Made by a program: the position numbers and the translations under genes. A stretch of DNA of 32,292 nucleotides from Rhodobacteraceae bacterium HLUCCO18 (GTDB taxonomy: Bacteria > Pseudomonadota > Alphaproteobacteria > Rhodobacterales > Rhodobacteraceae): assembly GCA_001314805.1 (NCBI GenBank), contig LJSY01000041.1, positions 1-32,292 of the forward strand. The letters are read 5' to 3'. The notes under the pieces are model-generated. The model worked only from the letters and a program-made list of their open reading frames with translations, did no database searches and was not told the DNA's origin. Positions within the stretch are counted from its first letter, which is position 1. Every line of letters begins with the position of its first letter. Positions 1-11,045 of the stretch are shown one piece after another.

Positions 1-1
1 C

Positions 2-550
2 GGCCTGCCGGGCGACGAGGCCGACGAACAGGCCCGCTGGATCGAGGCGACGGTGGCGGGCGAGAGCCGGCGCGTGCGCCTGTGCGGCCTCTACCTGCCC
101 AACGGCAACCCCGCGCCGGGGCCGAAATACGACTACAAGCTCGCCTGGATGGCGCGGATGCGCGCCCATGCGAAGGACCTCCTGCAAAGCGAGATGCCCG
201 TCGTTCTGGCCGGCGACTACAACGTCATCCCCCTCGACGAGGACGCGGCCAATCCCGAAAGCTGGCGCGAGGACGCGCTGGCGCTTCCCGAAAGCCGCGC
301 CGCGTTTCGCCGCATCCTGAACCTGGGCTATACCGAGGCGATCCGCGCCCGCACGGCGGCCAGGGGGCTCTACTCGTTCTGGGATTACCAGGCAGGGGCG
401 TGGGATCGCGACAACGGCATCCGGATCGACCACCTCCTGCTGAGCCCTCAAGCCGCCGACCTGATGACCGACGCGGGGATAGACCGCCATGTGCGCGGAC
501 GCGAGAAGCCGTCGGATCACGTGCCGGTCTGGATCGACCTCGCCGCCTGA
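2..550 (+). CDS. xthA: Exodeoxyribonuclease III, C-terminal part (5' end outside window)
   Basis: This is the C-terminal part of an ExoIII/AP-endonuclease (EEP fold), which cleaves DNA 5' to abasic sites and degrades duplex DNA 3'-5' in base-excision repair. The frame is open from base 2, so the gene begins upstream of the window; the GTG at 53 is internal. Visible family motifs are LYLPNGNP, the LAGDYNV metal-site segment, the YSFWDYQAGAW stretch, IDHLLLSP and the closing SDHVPVW with the catalytic Asp-His pair. These match the ordered motifs of the Xth family. It is followed by two hairpins and is probably transcriptionally separate from the next gene. Identification is firm; only the missing N-terminus limits it. 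Confidence 0.93.
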   Translation, partial: GLPGDEADEQARWIEATVAGESRRVRLCGLYLPNGNPAPGPKYDYKLAWMARMRAHAKDLLQSEMPVVLAGDYNVIPLDEDAANPESWREDALALPESRAAFRRILNLGYTEAIRARTAARGLYSFWDYQAGAWDRDNGIRIDHLLLSPQAADLMTDAGIDRHVRGREKPSDHVPVWIDLAA

Positions 551-570
551 GCGTGGCGGAGTCCCGTGTC

Positions 571-622
571 GGTCGACGCCTTCGGCGCCGACCGGATGCG
601 AGGGGGCCCTTCGCCCCCTCGC
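571..622 (+). terminator. Tandem hairpins downstream of xthA
   Basis: Two inverted repeats follow the xthA stop. The first (571-593) pairs GGTCG/CGACC and CGCC/GGCG around TTC with one mismatch. The second has perfect 10-bp arms (598-607 GCGAGGGGGC and 613-622) around CCTTC. There is no long T-run directly after it, so it may be a Rho-assisted or structural 3' end rather than a classic intrinsic terminator. Confidence 0.65.
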
Positions 623-632
623 GCTCCCCCGC

Positions 633-663
633 GCGTATTTTGGGAAAGATGAAGGGGATCGGG
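633..663 (+). repeat. Dispersed 31-bp intergenic element, copy A
   Basis: This stretch begins GCGTATTT and ends GGAAAGATGAAGGGGATCGGG. It matches the reverse complement of 11046-11076 at 29 of 31 positions. Both copies lie in intergenic DNA, just 3' of a GC-rich hairpin and upstream of the next co-oriented gene. I see no open frame conserved between the copies. The function is unknown. Confidence 0.7.
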
Positions 664-733
664 GCGCGCTTGCGGCCGGTGCGTCGAGCGGGCAGGTTCG
701 TGATGACCTGATCCGGCGAAGGGGAGCCCGACG

Positions 734-2038
734 ATGACCGAGACCGCAGACGCGATCGTGATCGGCGCCGGTGTGATCGGCGCCGCCGTGGCCTACGAAC
801 TTGCCAGGGCGGGGCGTCATGTCCTGAGCCTCGATGCCAACGGTGCGGCAGGGCACGGATCGACGGCCGGGTCCTGCGCCATCGTTCGGGTGCACTATTC
901 GACGCTGGAAGGCTGCGCGATGGCCTATGAGGGGTTCCACGACTGGGCGGGCTGGCGCGACTATCTCGGCGCGCCGGCGGACGAGACGCTCGCGGAGTTC
1001 CGGCAGACCGGCTGTCTGGTGATGAAGACCGACGCCAACGACCAGCTCTCGCGGCACATGAAGATGAGCGACGCGCTTGGGTGTCCCTACGAGGAATGGA
1101 GCACGGAGCAGATCACGGCGCGTCTGCCGATCTACCGAATGGACCGTTTCGCGCCGGCCAAGCGCATCGACGATCCGAGCTTCGGGGAGCCCACGGGCGG
1201 CGCGCTCGCAGGGGGCGTCTACTGGCCCACCGCCGGTTACGTGACAGACCCCGCGTTGTCGGCTCAGAACATCGCGGCGGCGGCCGGGCGCGCCGGCGCG
1301 CGGTTCCGCTACAATGCCGAGGTGGCGGAGATCCTGAGCCAAGGCGGCCGCGTCGCGGGCGTGCGGCTGGCCAGCGGCGAGGAGATCCACGCGCCCGTCG
1401 TCGTCAACGTGGCCGGCCCCGCGAGCCGGAGGGTGAACGAGATGGCGAGCGTGACCGGCGACATGACCATCGAGACGCGTCCCCTGCGGCAGGAGGTGGT
1501 GCATGTGCCCGCGCCCGAAGGGTTCGATTTCTACAATGACGGGCTGATCGTCTCGGACAGCGACATCGCCTGCTACTGCCGCCCCGAGCGCGGCAACAAT
1601 ATCCTGATCGGGTCCGAGGATCCGCCCTGCGACGATCATCAATGGGTCGACGACCGCGACTGGAGCACCGATTTCAGCGACCAGTGGACCACGCAGGCCC
1701 TGCGCTACGCACAGCGGGTGCCGTCGCTTGGCATTCCCAGCCGGACAAGGGGCGTGGTGGAGCTGTATGACGCGGCAACCGACTGGATCCCGATCTATGA
1801 CCGCTCGAGCCTTCCGGGCTTCTACATGGCCTGCGGGACCAGTGGGAACCAGTACAAGAACGCCCCCGTGGCCGGACGGCTCATGGCCGCGCTCATCGCC
1901 TATTGCGAGAGCGGCGGGGACCAGGACACCGATCCGCTGACCTTCCGGCTCGGGCATATCGACCACGAGATAAATACCGGTTTTTTCTCGAGAAAACGAG
2001 AGATCAACAGGGAGTCGAGCTTCTCGGTCCTGGGCTGA
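734..2038 (+). CDS. FAD-dependent oxidoreductase, DAO family
   Basis: A 434-residue flavoprotein of the D-amino-acid-oxidase/glycine-oxidase fold, expected to oxidise a C-N bond of an amine or amino acid in the cytoplasm. The N-terminal dinucleotide-binding motif is clear (IVIGAGVIGAAVAYELARAG, about residues 8-28), followed by the acidic residue at the end of strand 2 (LSLDANG) and a C-terminal YMACGTSGNQYKNAP segment of the kind that closes over the flavin. There is no signal peptide. The ATG at 734 is preceded by GGGGAG. The exact substrate cannot be read; sarcosine-, glycine- or other secondary-amine-oxidase-like activities are all possible. It lies 164 bp upstream of ugpB on the same strand, but the candidate promoter between them suggests separate control. 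Confidence 0.85.
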   Translation: MTETADAIVIGAGVIGAAVAYELARAGRHVLSLDANGAAGHGSTAGSCAIVRVHYSTLEGCAMAYEGFHDWAGWRDYLGAPADETLAEFRQTGCLVMKTDANDQLSRHMKMSDALGCPYEEWSTEQITARLPIYRMDRFAPAKRIDDPSFGEPTGGALAGGVYWPTAGYVTDPALSAQNIAAAAGRAGARFRYNAEVAEILSQGGRVAGVRLASGEEIHAPVVVNVAGPASRRVNEMASVTGDMTIETRPLRQEVVHVPAPEGFDFYNDGLIVSDSDIACYCRPERGNNILIGSEDPPCDDHQWVDDRDWSTDFSDQWTTQALRYAQRVPSLGIPSRTRGVVELYDAATDWIPIYDRSSLPGFYMACGTSGNQYKNAPVAGRLMAALIAYCESGGDQDTDPLTFRLGHIDHEINTGFFSRKREINRESSFSVLG

Positions 2039-2078
2039 GGCGTAGCGGAGCATCAAGTCTTGCAATCCTTTGCAGCCG

Positions 2079-2110
2079 CCGTAACATTTCCGTCACAGAA
2101 CAAGGATAAC
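2079..2110 (+). promoter_or_regulatory. Candidate Pho box and -10 element upstream of ugpB
   Basis: Two 7-bp direct repeats, CCGTAAC (2079-2085) and CCGTCAC (2090-2096), are separated by the AT-only spacer ATTT. This is the 7-4-7 layout of PhoB operators; I count 13 of 18 matches to the E. coli consensus. GATAAC at 2105-2110 sits where a PhoB-dependent -10 is expected. In E. coli the ugp operon is a Pho-regulon member, which supports the reading. An alternative sigma-70-like pair (TTGCAA 2060-2065, TAACAT 2082-2087, spacer 16) overlaps it. A lone CTGTAAC half site lies at 2148-2154. Confidence 0.5.
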
Positions 2111-2202
2111 GAGGCCCCCGGGGGCGGCTGCTGCCCGTACCCGGAAACTGTAACCGACAGGACAGCCGGCCGCAAAAGTCGACCGGTCAGAGGAGAGACA
2201 AG

Positions 2203-3513
2203 ATGACCTTCCGAGTTCTCGCGGCAGCCACGGCTGTCAGCGTCATTGCCGTGGCCGCGCATGCCCAGGACCGTACCGAAATCCAGTTCTGGCACGCCAT
2301 GGGCGGTCAGCTGGGCGAGCAGACCGATGCCTTCGCGACGGATTTCAACGCCCTGCAGGACCAGTGCACCGTCACGTCCATCTACCAGGGCGACTACACC
2401 GACACGATGACCTCGGCCATCGCCGCCTTCCGCGCGGGCGAACAGCCCCATATCGTGCAGGTCTTCGAGGTCGGCACCGCGACGATGATGTCGGCCGCCG
2501 ACAACGGCGCGGTCTACCCGGTCTACGAGCTGATGGCCGACCAAGGCACGGACTTCGACGAAAGCTCCTACCTGCCCGGCGTTATCTCCTACTACTCCGA
2601 CACCGAGGGCAACCTGCTGTCGCTTCCGTTCAACTCATCGACCCCGGTCATGTGGATCAACGTGACCGCCCTGGAGGAGAACGGCCTCGAGATCCCGACC
2701 ACCTGGGACGAGGTCGTCGAAGCGGCGCGCGTCCTCAAGGATGCCGGCTTCACCTCGCCCTTCGGGCAGGGCTGGCAGAGCTGGACCATGATCGAGAACT
2801 ACTCGGCATGGCATGACCTGCCGATCGGCACGATGGAGAACGGCTTTGCCGGCACGCAGACCGAGCTTCTGATCAACAACGAGCACGTGGTGAACCACAT
2901 CCAGCGTCTCGCCGACATGGCCGAGGAAGGGCTTTATGCCTATGGCGGCCGTCAGGGCGACTCGCGCCCGCAATTCGTCAACGGCGAAGCGGCCATGTGG
3001 ATCAACTCCTCGGCCTATTACGGCGGTTTCGTGGCCGATATCCAGGACTTCGAGTTCACCCAGGCGCCGATGCCCTACGATCCCGCCGTCCGCTCCGAGC
3101 CGCAGAATTCCATCATCGGCGGCGCGACGCTTTGGGTCCTGCGCGGCCATGACGATGCCGAATACGCCTGCACGGCGCAGTTCCTCGAGTACCTGTCGCA
3201 GACCGAGGTGCAGGCCGACTGGGCGCAGTCCACGGGCTACGTTCCGATCACGCTCGCCGCGGCAGACCTGATGGAAGAGCGCGGCTTCTTCACCGACAAC
3301 CCCGGTACCGACGTCGCCGTGGCGCAGCTGACGCTGAACGAGCCCACGTCCAACAGCCGCGGCCTGCGCTTCGGCAACTTCGTGCAGATCCGCGACGTGA
3401 TCAACGAAGAGCTGGAGGCCGTCTGGGCGGGCGACAAGACCGCCGAGGAGGCGATGAACGCCGCCGTGGAGCGTGGCAACGAGCTTCTGCGCCGCTTCGA
3501 AGCCGCCAACTGA
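2203..3513 (+). CDS. ugpB: UgpB-like sn-glycerol-3-phosphate ABC transporter binding protein
   Basis: A periplasmic solute-binding protein of 436 residues for sn-glycerol-3-phosphate and/or glycerophosphodiesters. A Sec signal peptide covers about residues 1-22 (hydrophobic core, AHA cleavage site, no lipobox cysteine). The mature N-terminus carries the UgpB hallmark [12 protein letters not shown], followed by [23 protein letters not shown], which closely resembles the E. coli UgpB segment [24 protein letters not shown] as I recall it. The start has a strong ribosome site (GAGGAGA). It is the first gene of a complete ugpBAEC operon in the canonical order. Ligand class is well supported; preference among glycerol-3-phosphate, glycerophosphocholine and similar compounds cannot be decided from sequence alone. 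Confidence 0.93.
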   Translation: [436 protein letters not shown]

Positions 3514-3531
3514 TCGGCTGATCCCTCAAGG

Positions 3532-3556
3532 CCGGGCGGCGCCGATCGCCGCCCGG
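3532..3556 (+). terminator. Intercistronic hairpin between ugpB and ugpA
   Basis: A perfect 10-bp GC stem (3532-3541 CCGGGCGGCG, 3547-3556 its complement) closes a 5-nt loop and is followed by TCATCTTTT. It is probably a partial terminator or 3' mRNA-protecting structure that raises ugpB message over the membrane components. Confidence 0.65.
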
Positions 3557-3591
3557 TCATCTTTTGCTTGCGAACGGACCTCACGAACCTC

Positions 3592-4476
3592 ATGGAAAAG
3601 CGCGTCTTCTTCCGCAACTGGTGGCTGCCCTACCTGCTGGTGGCGCCCCAGGTCGTCATCACGCTGGTCTTTTTCATCTGGCCCGCCTACCAGGCGCTGG
3701 AGATGTCGTTCTTCATCGAGGACGCCTTCGGCTTTTCCCGCAATTTCGTGGGCTTCGAGAACTTCACCCGCCTTTTCAGCGACCCAGGCTACCTGCGTAG
3801 CTTCTGGACGACGCTGGTGTTCGGGCTGACCGTCACCTTCCTGTCGATGTCGATGGCGCTGGCGCTGGCGGTCGCGGCCAACCGCGTGGTCCGCTCGGCC
3901 ACGACATATCGCACCTTCCTGATCTGGCCCTATGCCGTTGCGCCGGCGCTGGCCGGTGTCCTGTGGTTCTTCATGATGAACCCGTCACTGGGGATCGTGG
4001 CCTACATGCTCGAATCCATCTGGGGCTATGACTGGAACCACTACATCAACGGCAACCAGGCGCTGATGATGGTGATCATCGCCGCGGCGTGGAAGCAGAT
4101 ATCCTACAACTTCCTGTTCTTCCTGGCTGGCCTCCAGTCGATCCCGAAATCCATGATCGAGGCGGCCGCCATCGATGGTGCGAGCCCCACGCGACGCTTC
4201 TGGACCATCGTCTTTCCGCTGTTGAGCCCAACCACCTTCTTCCTGCTGGTCGTGAACCTCGTCTACGCCTTCTTCGACACCTTCGCGATCATCCACGCGA
4301 CGACGAGCGGAGGACCGGCGGACGCGACCTCGATCCTTGTCTACCGCGTCTATTCCACAGGATTCGTCGGTCAGGATTACGGGTCGAGCGCGGCGCAGTC
4401 GGTCGTGCTCATGGCGCTGGTCATCGGCCTGACCTTCGTGCAGTTCCGGTATATCGAACGGAGGGTGCAGTACTGA
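3592..4476 (+). CDS. ugpA: UgpA-like sn-glycerol-3-phosphate ABC permease
   Basis: An inner-membrane permease of 294 residues in the MalF/UgpA class. The N-terminus ([25 protein letters not shown]) and the [11 protein letters not shown] segment match the E. coli UgpA pattern. Hydrophobic stretches are consistent with six transmembrane helices. The cytoplasmic EAA loop that docks on the ATPase is visible as [25 protein letters not shown] chose the ATG at 3592 because it aligns with known UgpA N-termini; an in-frame TTG at 3568 would add eight residues and has no better ribosome site. Its TGA overlaps the ugpE ATG by one base, indicating translational coupling. Confidence 0.92.
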   Translation: MEKRVFFRNWWLPYLLVAPQVVITLVFFIWPAYQALEMSFFIEDAFGFSRNFVGFENFTRLFSDPGYLRSFWTTLVFGLTVTFLSMSMALALAVAANRVVRSATTYRTFLIWPYAVAPALAGVLWFFMMNPSLGIVAYMLESIWGYDWNHYINGNQALMMVIIAAAWKQISYNFLFFLAGLQSIPKSMIEAAAIDGASPTRRFWTIVFPLLSPTTFFLLVVNLVYAFFDTFAIIHATTSGGPADATSILVYRVYSTGFVGQDYGSSAAQSVVLMALVIGLTFVQFRYIERRVQY

Positions 4477-5324
4477 TGGTCGAAAACCGCCCATGGCTTG
4501 GCGTGCTGACGCACGCAACCCTGATCCTCGGCGTGGCCTTCCTGTGCTTCCCGGTCTGGATGGCGCTCGTGGCCTCCACCCACCCGGGCGAGGCGCTCAG
4601 CCGGTCGCCCATCCCGCTGTGGTTCGGAGACCAAGGCTGGGAGAACTATGCGCAACTGCTCACCGAGGGCTCGCCGGCGGTGGGCGGCGTCGACCTGTCC
4701 ACCATGCTGCTCAACAGCTTCATCATGGCGATCGGCATCACCGTGGGGAAGATCGCGATCTCGCTGATCTCGGCCTTTGCCATCGTCTATTTCCGCTTCC
4801 CCTTCCGGATGCTGTTCTTCTGGCTGATCTTCATCACGCTGATGCTGCCCGTCGAGGTCCGCATCCTGCCCACCTATGACGTGGTGGCATCGCTCGGCAT
4901 GCTCAACAGCTACTCGGGTCTCATCATCCCGCTGATCGCATCGGCCACCGCCACCTTCCTCTTCCGCCAGTTCTTCCTCACGATCCCGGACGAGTTGGTG
5001 GAGGCCGCGCGCATCGACCGGGCCGGGCCGATCCGGTTTTTCTGGGACATCCTGCTGCCGCTGTCGAAAACCAACATCGCGGCGCTCTTCATCATCCTCT
5101 TCATCTACGGCTGGAACCAGTATCTCTGGCCGTTCCTCATCACCACCGATCAGGACCTCTACACGATCGTCATGGGCATCCAGCGCATGGTGAACGTGGG
5201 CGAGGGCCTGCCGATCTGGCACCTGACCATGGGCACTGCGATCCTCGCGATGGTTCCGCCCGTGCTCGTGGTGCTGGCGATGCAGCGGCTCTTCGTGAAG
5301 GGCCTCGTGGAAAGCGAGAAGTAA
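4476..5324 (+). CDS. ugpE: UgpE-like sn-glycerol-3-phosphate ABC permease
   Basis: The second inner-membrane permease, 282 residues, close to E. coli UgpE length. The EAA loop appears as [25 protein letters not shown], and the C-terminal half has the [12 protein letters not shown] motif typical of MalG/UgpE proteins. The ATG at 4476 shares its A with the ugpA stop (TGATG) and has GGAGGG at 4460-4465 as ribosome site. The frame is open upstream of this ATG, but that region is the ugpA gene and is not part of this protein. It forms the translocation pore with UgpA. Confidence 0.92.
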   Translation: MVENRPWLGVLTHATLILGVAFLCFPVWMALVASTHPGEALSRSPIPLWFGDQGWENYAQLLTEGSPAVGGVDLSTMLLNSFIMAIGITVGKIAISLISAFAIVYFRFPFRMLFFWLIFITLMLPVEVRILPTYDVVASLGMLNSYSGLIIPLIASATATFLFRQFFLTIPDELVEAARIDRAGPIRFFWDILLPLSKTNIAALFIILFIYGWNQYLWPFLITTDQDLYTIVMGIQRMVNVGEGLPIWHLTMGTAILAMVPPVLVVLAMQRLFVKGLVESEK

Positions 5325-5328
5325 GACC

Positions 5329-6387
5329 ATGGCCGAGCTGACGCTGAGCAATGTGGGCAAGACATATCCGGGCGGCGTGACGGCCGTCACCGGCGCCGAT
5401 TTCGTCATCGCCGACGGCGAGTTCATCGTTCTGGTGGGCCCCTCGGGCTGCGGCAAGTCCACGATCCTGCGCATGATCGCGGGGCTGGAGGAGATCACGA
5501 CGGGCGAGGTCTCCATCGCGGGTCGCGTCGTCAACCGGCTGGAGCCGGGCGAACGCGACATCGCCATGGTGTTCCAGAACTACGCGCTTTATCCGCACAT
5601 GTCGGTGCGGCGGAACATGGAATACGGGTTGCGCAACCAGGGCATGCGGAAGGACGAGATCACCCGCCGCATCGCCGAGGCCGCGCGCATGCTGCAGATC
5701 GAGCAGTATCTCGACCGCAAGCCCCGCGCGCTCTCGGGCGGCCAGCGTCAGCGCGTCGCCATGGGCCGGGCCATCGTGCGCGAACCGGCCGTGTTCCTCT
5801 TCGACGAGCCGCTTTCGAACCTCGACGCCAAGCTGCGCACGCAGCTCCGGGCCGAGCTCAAGGACCTGCACACGCGGCTGGGCGCCACCTTCGTCTTCGT
5901 CACCCACGACCAGGTCGAGGCGATGAGCCTCGCGGACCGGATCGTGATCATGTCCGACGGCAAGGTCGAACAGATCGGCACGCCGATGGAGCTTTACCGC
6001 AGCCCCGCCAGCCGCTTCGTGGCCGAGTTCATCGGGGCGCCGCCGATGAACGTCTATCCCCTCGCCTCCGCCGGGGGCGAAGCGCTGGCGCAGCTGGCCG
6101 GGGGCGCGCCGCCGGGCGCGGTCATGGCCGGTATCAGGCCCGAGTCGCTGCGCATCGCGCGCGATGGCCCCGAGGGCGAGGTCATGCTCGTCGAGGCGCT
6201 GGGCGCCGAGAGCCTGATCCATCTGCGGGTGGGCGGCGACCGGATGATCCTGCGCGCCAGCCATGAGACGCGCGCCTCGGTCGGCCAAACGCTGAGCTTT
6301 GCGGCGGAGGGTGGCAGCATCACCTTCTTCGACGCCCAGGAACGGGCGATGGAGAACGGTGCCCCCGCGCTCCGCGTGGTGGAGTGA
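5329..6387 (+). CDS. ugpC: UgpC-like ABC transporter ATP-binding protein
   Basis: The ATPase of the Ugp importer, 352 residues, in the MalK/UgpC class. Walker A is GPSGCGKST (about residues 37-45), the ABC signature is LSGGQRQRV, Walker B is [13 protein letters not shown], and the switch histidine is in [16 protein letters not shown]. After about residue 235 it has the C-terminal TOBE-type regulatory domain ([11 protein letters not shown]). It starts 4 bp after ugpE and is the last gene of the operon. The stop is 6 bp from the stop of the convergent gene at 6394. Confidence 0.92.
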   Translation: MAELTLSNVGKTYPGGVTAVTGADFVIADGEFIVLVGPSGCGKSTILRMIAGLEEITTGEVSIAGRVVNRLEPGERDIAMVFQNYALYPHMSVRRNMEYGLRNQGMRKDEITRRIAEAARMLQIEQYLDRKPRALSGGQRQRVAMGRAIVREPAVFLFDEPLSNLDAKLRTQLRAELKDLHTRLGATFVFVTHDQVEAMSLADRIVIMSDGKVEQIGTPMELYRSPASRFVAEFIGAPPMNVYPLASAGGEALAQLAGGAPPGAVMAGIRPESLRIARDGPEGEVMLVEALGAESLIHLRVGGDRMILRASHETRASVGQTLSFAAEGGSITFFDAQERAMENGAPALRVVE

Positions 6388-6393
6388 TCTGAC

Positions 6394-8096
<1,703 letters not shown>

Positions 8097-8097
<1 letters not shown>

Positions 8098-9050
8098 CAC
8101 CGAAGCCTCGGGTTCAGCGCGTCGCGCAGCCAGTCGCCCAGGAGGTTCACCGCCAGCGCCAGCACCAGCAGCGTCAGGGCCGGGAAGAACAGGATCCACC
8201 ACTCCCCCGAGAAGAGGAACCTCTGCCCGATCCGGATCAGCGTGCCAAGCGACGGCTCGGTCGGCGGCGCGCCCACGCCGAGGAAGGACAGCGTCGCCTC
8301 CGCGATGATGGCCAGCGCAAGACTGATCGTGGCGATCACCAGAACGGGGCTCAGCACGTTGGGCAGGATGTGGCGCGCCATGATGGCGAATGGCGAGCGC
8401 CCGATCAGGCGGGCGGCCTGCACGTATTCCTTGGACTTCTCGACCAGAGTCGCGCCCCGCACGACGCGCGCGAATTGCACCCAGTCCGACAGGCCGATGG
8501 CGAGGATCAGCACCCAGATCGCCATCTGGTCGCGGTATTCCGGCGGCGTGATTCCCTTTGCGATCCCGAAGATCAGCATCGCCACGAGGATCGCCGGGAA
8601 AGTCAGCTGCACATCGGCCACGCGCATGATGACGGTCTCGACCCAGCCACCCACATAGCCCGCGACGAGGCCCAGCGTGACACCCAGAACCAGCGCCAAC
8701 GCCACCGCCGCGAAACCCACGAAAAGCGAGATGCGCAGGCCATAGAGGATCGTGGAAAACACGTCCCGCCCCTGGTCGTCGGTGCCGAGCCAGAAGGTCT
8801 CGCCAGTGAACATGTTGGCCTCGCCCGGGCGCGTGAAGCCGTTCATCAGGTTCAGCGTGCCGGGGCTGAACGGATCATGGGGCGCGATGAGCGGCGCGAA
8901 GACCGCCGACAGGATCAGGATCAGCGTCACGGCGGCGGAAACCATCGCAACCGGCGAGTGGCGGAACGCGTAACTTATGTCGCTTTCCCATGCCAAGGCG
9001 ATGCGCGAGCGCGCGCGCTCGGCCTGAACGGTGTTCGGCTGGTCGGTCAT
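8097..9050 (-). CDS. Peptide-type ABC transporter permease, DppC class
   Basis: A 317-residue inner-membrane permease of the DppC/OppC class. It has a cytoplasmic N-terminus followed by a first helix (AMVSAAVTLILILSAVFAPLIAPHDP), the periplasmic segment WLGTDDQGRDVFSTILYGLRISL that is diagnostic of DppC proteins, and an EAA-type loop around KEYVQAARLIGRSPFAIMARHILPN. The ATG at 9050 overlaps the end of the DppB-class gene by 4 bp and has GGGAAGGG ahead of it; the longer open frame to 9503 lies in the DppB gene. It pairs with the 9047-10024 product. Confidence 0.9.
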
Positions 9051-10024
9051 GCGCCCTTCCCGTCGGTGCGAAGCCGCGGATCGATCGCGACATAGAGGAG
9101 GTCCACGATCAGGTTGATGGCCACGAACATCACCGAGATCAGCATCAGATACGCGGCCATCACCGGGATATCCACGAACTGGATCGCGTTGATGAACAAG
9201 AGCCCCACCCCCGGCCATTGGAACACCGTCTCGGTGATGATGGCAAACGCGATGATCGAGCCCAGCTGCAGACCCGTCACCGTGATCACCGGCACCAGCG
9301 TGTTCTTCAGCGCGTGGCGGAAATGGATCGCCCGATCCTTCAGCCCGCGGGCGCGCGCGAAGCGGATATAGTCCTGGCGCATGACCTCCAGCATCTCCGA
9401 GCGCACAAGCCGCATGATCAGCGTCATCTGGTAAAGCCCCAGCGTGATCGACGGCAGGATCAGCGCGACAAGCCCCGATTGCGTCAGGAATCCCGTGGAC
9501 CACCAGCCTAGATCCACCACGTCCCCGCGCCCGAAACTGGGCAGCCAGCGGAGTTCCACCGCGAAGACGTAGATCAGCAGGATCCCGATCAGGAAGGTCG
9601 GCAGAGACACGCCGATCAGGCTCAGCGTCATGATCGCGTTTGCGGCAAACCCGTCGCGGCGTATCGCGGTGAAGATGCCGAAGACGATCCCGAAGATCAG
9701 CGCGAAGGCCCCGGACACGGCGGCCAGTTCCAGCGTGGCCGGCAGGCGCTCGGCGATGATCTCGGCCACGGGCCGCCCCTGCCGGTAGGAGATGCCCAGA
9801 TCCCCCTGCACCGCACGCACGAGGAAATCCCAGTACTGGATGAAGAACGGCTTGTTGAGCCCGAGGCTTTCCCTGAGCCGCTCGATGTCCTGCATCGTGC
9901 GCTCCTGCCCCAGCATCGTGTCGACCGGGTCGCCCACGAAGCGGAACATGGCGAAGGCCACCAGCCCCACCACCAGCAGGACAAGCACCGACTGAAACAC
10001 CCGTCTCAGGATATAGCTGAGCAT
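9047..10024 (-). CDS. Peptide-type ABC transporter permease, DppB class
   Basis: A 325-residue inner-membrane permease of the DppB/OppB class. The N-terminus MLSYILRRVFQSVLVLLVVGLVAF is the typical first helix, followed by the GDPVDTMLGQ segment common to this family. The EAA-type loop is near MRQDYIRFARARGLKDRAIHFRHALKN, and the C-terminal FQWPGVGLLFINAI motif is typical. A Shine-Dalgarno-like AAAAAGGAT precedes the ATG. It is separated by 62 bp from the upstream glutathione-dependent reductase gene and probably belongs to the same transcript. Confidence 0.9.
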   Translation of the reverse strand: MLSYILRRVFQSVLVLLVVGLVAFAMFRFVGDPVDTMLGQERTMQDIERLRESLGLNKPFFIQYWDFLVRAVQGDLGISYRQGRPVAEIIAERLPATLELAAVSGAFALIFGIVFGIFTAIRRDGFAANAIMTLSLIGVSLPTFLIGILLIYVFAVELRWLPSFGRGDVVDLGWWSTGFLTQSGLVALILPSITLGLYQMTLIMRLVRSEMLEVMRQDYIRFARARGLKDRAIHFRHALKNTLVPVITVTGLQLGSIIAFAIITETVFQWPGVGLLFINAIQFVDIPVMAAYLMLISVMFVAINLIVDLLYVAIDPRLRTDGKGA

Positions 10025-10086
10025 GCGCCTGGCATCCTTTTTCGCATCCGACGGTGCTGCCCGGTCAGCGCGCCGCGGTCAAGCCT

Positions 10087-11034
10087 TCATCCCACCCGCG
10101 ACACCGCGCCGGCCGCGTCGCTCAAGCTCCAGTCGATTTCTGGTCCGGCCGGCACGATCCCGAGCGGGTTGCGCAGCTCCGACGGCGAAAAATACCCCTG
10201 CTTGTAGATATCGAAGGCCACGGTACCCGCCACGCCGGGCCGATGGTAGATGGCCCGCGCATACGCCCACAGCCTCGGATAGTCCATCAGCCGCCGGATG
10301 TTGCACTTGAAGGCGTAGTGATAGGCGACGTCGAAGCGCGCCAGTGTCGGGAACAGGCGCAGGTCGGCTTCCGTATACCTCGCGCCGCACAGCCAGTCCC
10401 GGCCCGCCAGGTGCGCCTCGATCCCGTCGAGCGCGGCGAAGACCTCGCGCACCGCCGCGTCATAGGCTTCTTGCGTGCGTGCGAAGCCCGCCCGGTAGAC
10501 GCCATTGTTGACCTGCGCGTAGATCCGCGTATTCCAGGCGTCGATCTTCTCGCGCAAATCGGGCGGCGCGAGGTCCGGCCCGTCAAACGCGTCGTTGAGC
10601 ATCCGCACGATATCGGCGCTTTCGTTCGACACCGCCCGGTCGGCCACCTTGTCCCACAAAAGCGGCACGGTCACCGGCCCTGTGTAGGGCACCGCGTCCT
10701 GCGCGTAAACTTCATGGAGCGCGGAAACCCCCTTCAGAGGATCGGCATAGGGCCCCTCCGCGTCGAAGACCCAGCCCTCCGGCGTGCGCCGGGGCCGGGC
10801 GTAGGACACGCCGATCGCCGTCTCCAGCCCCTTCTCGACCCGCATCAGAAGCGCGCGATGCGCCCATGGGCAGTTCCACGCGGCATAGAGGTGAAAGCGC
10901 CCGGCCTCGGCCGGAAAGCCGCTCGACCCGTCCCGCGTGATCCAATTGCGGATCGTGGTCTTCGACCGCCGGAATTCACCGCCCTCGACCGTGTCGGGAC
11001 CCGGGTCCTCGGCCGAATAGGCGCCCGCGATCAT
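10087..11034 (-). CDS. Glutathionyl-hydroquinone reductase (xi-class glutathione transferase)
   Basis: A cytosolic protein of 315 residues in the ECM4/YqjG/PcpF group, which uses glutathione to reduce glutathionyl-hydroquinones. The catalytic cysteine is in NCPWAHR (Cys55). Other group features are VPLLWDK followed by VSNESADIVRML in the thioredoxin-like half, and EADLRLFPTLARFDVAYH plus FKCNIRRLMDYPRLWAY in the helical half. The chosen ATG at 11034 directly follows an in-frame GTG; neither has a strong ribosome site. It sits between the binding-protein genes and the permease genes of a peptide-type ABC operon, an unusual place for this enzyme. It may be a passenger gene or may process the imported compound. 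Confidence 0.87.
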   Translation of the reverse strand: MIAGAYSAEDPGPDTVEGGEFRRSKTTIRNWITRDGSSGFPAEAGRFHLYAAWNCPWAHRALLMRVEKGLETAIGVSYARPRRTPEGWVFDAEGPYADPLKGVSALHEVYAQDAVPYTGPVTVPLLWDKVADRAVSNESADIVRMLNDAFDGPDLAPPDLREKIDAWNTRIYAQVNNGVYRAGFARTQEAYDAAVREVFAALDGIEAHLAGRDWLCGARYTEADLRLFPTLARFDVAYHYAFKCNIRRLMDYPRLWAYARAIYHRPGVAGTVAFDIYKQGYFSPSELRNPLGIVPAGPEIDWSLSDAAGAVSRVG

Positions 11035-11045
11035 CACACCCAAAT

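Noticed and set aside
2114-2125. GCCCCCGGGGGC palindrome as terminator of the FAD oxidoreductase gene
   Set aside because: A perfect palindrome without a loop forms a poor hairpin and no T-run follows; it also lies downstream of the candidate ugpB promoter.
2148-2154. CTGTAAC as part of a second Pho box upstream of ugpB
   Set aside because: No second 7-mer at the required 11-bp period on either side; kept only as a lone half site.
3568-3591. Upstream TTG start for ugpA
   Set aside because: It adds eight residues without a better ribosome site, and known UgpA proteins begin near the ATG at 3592.
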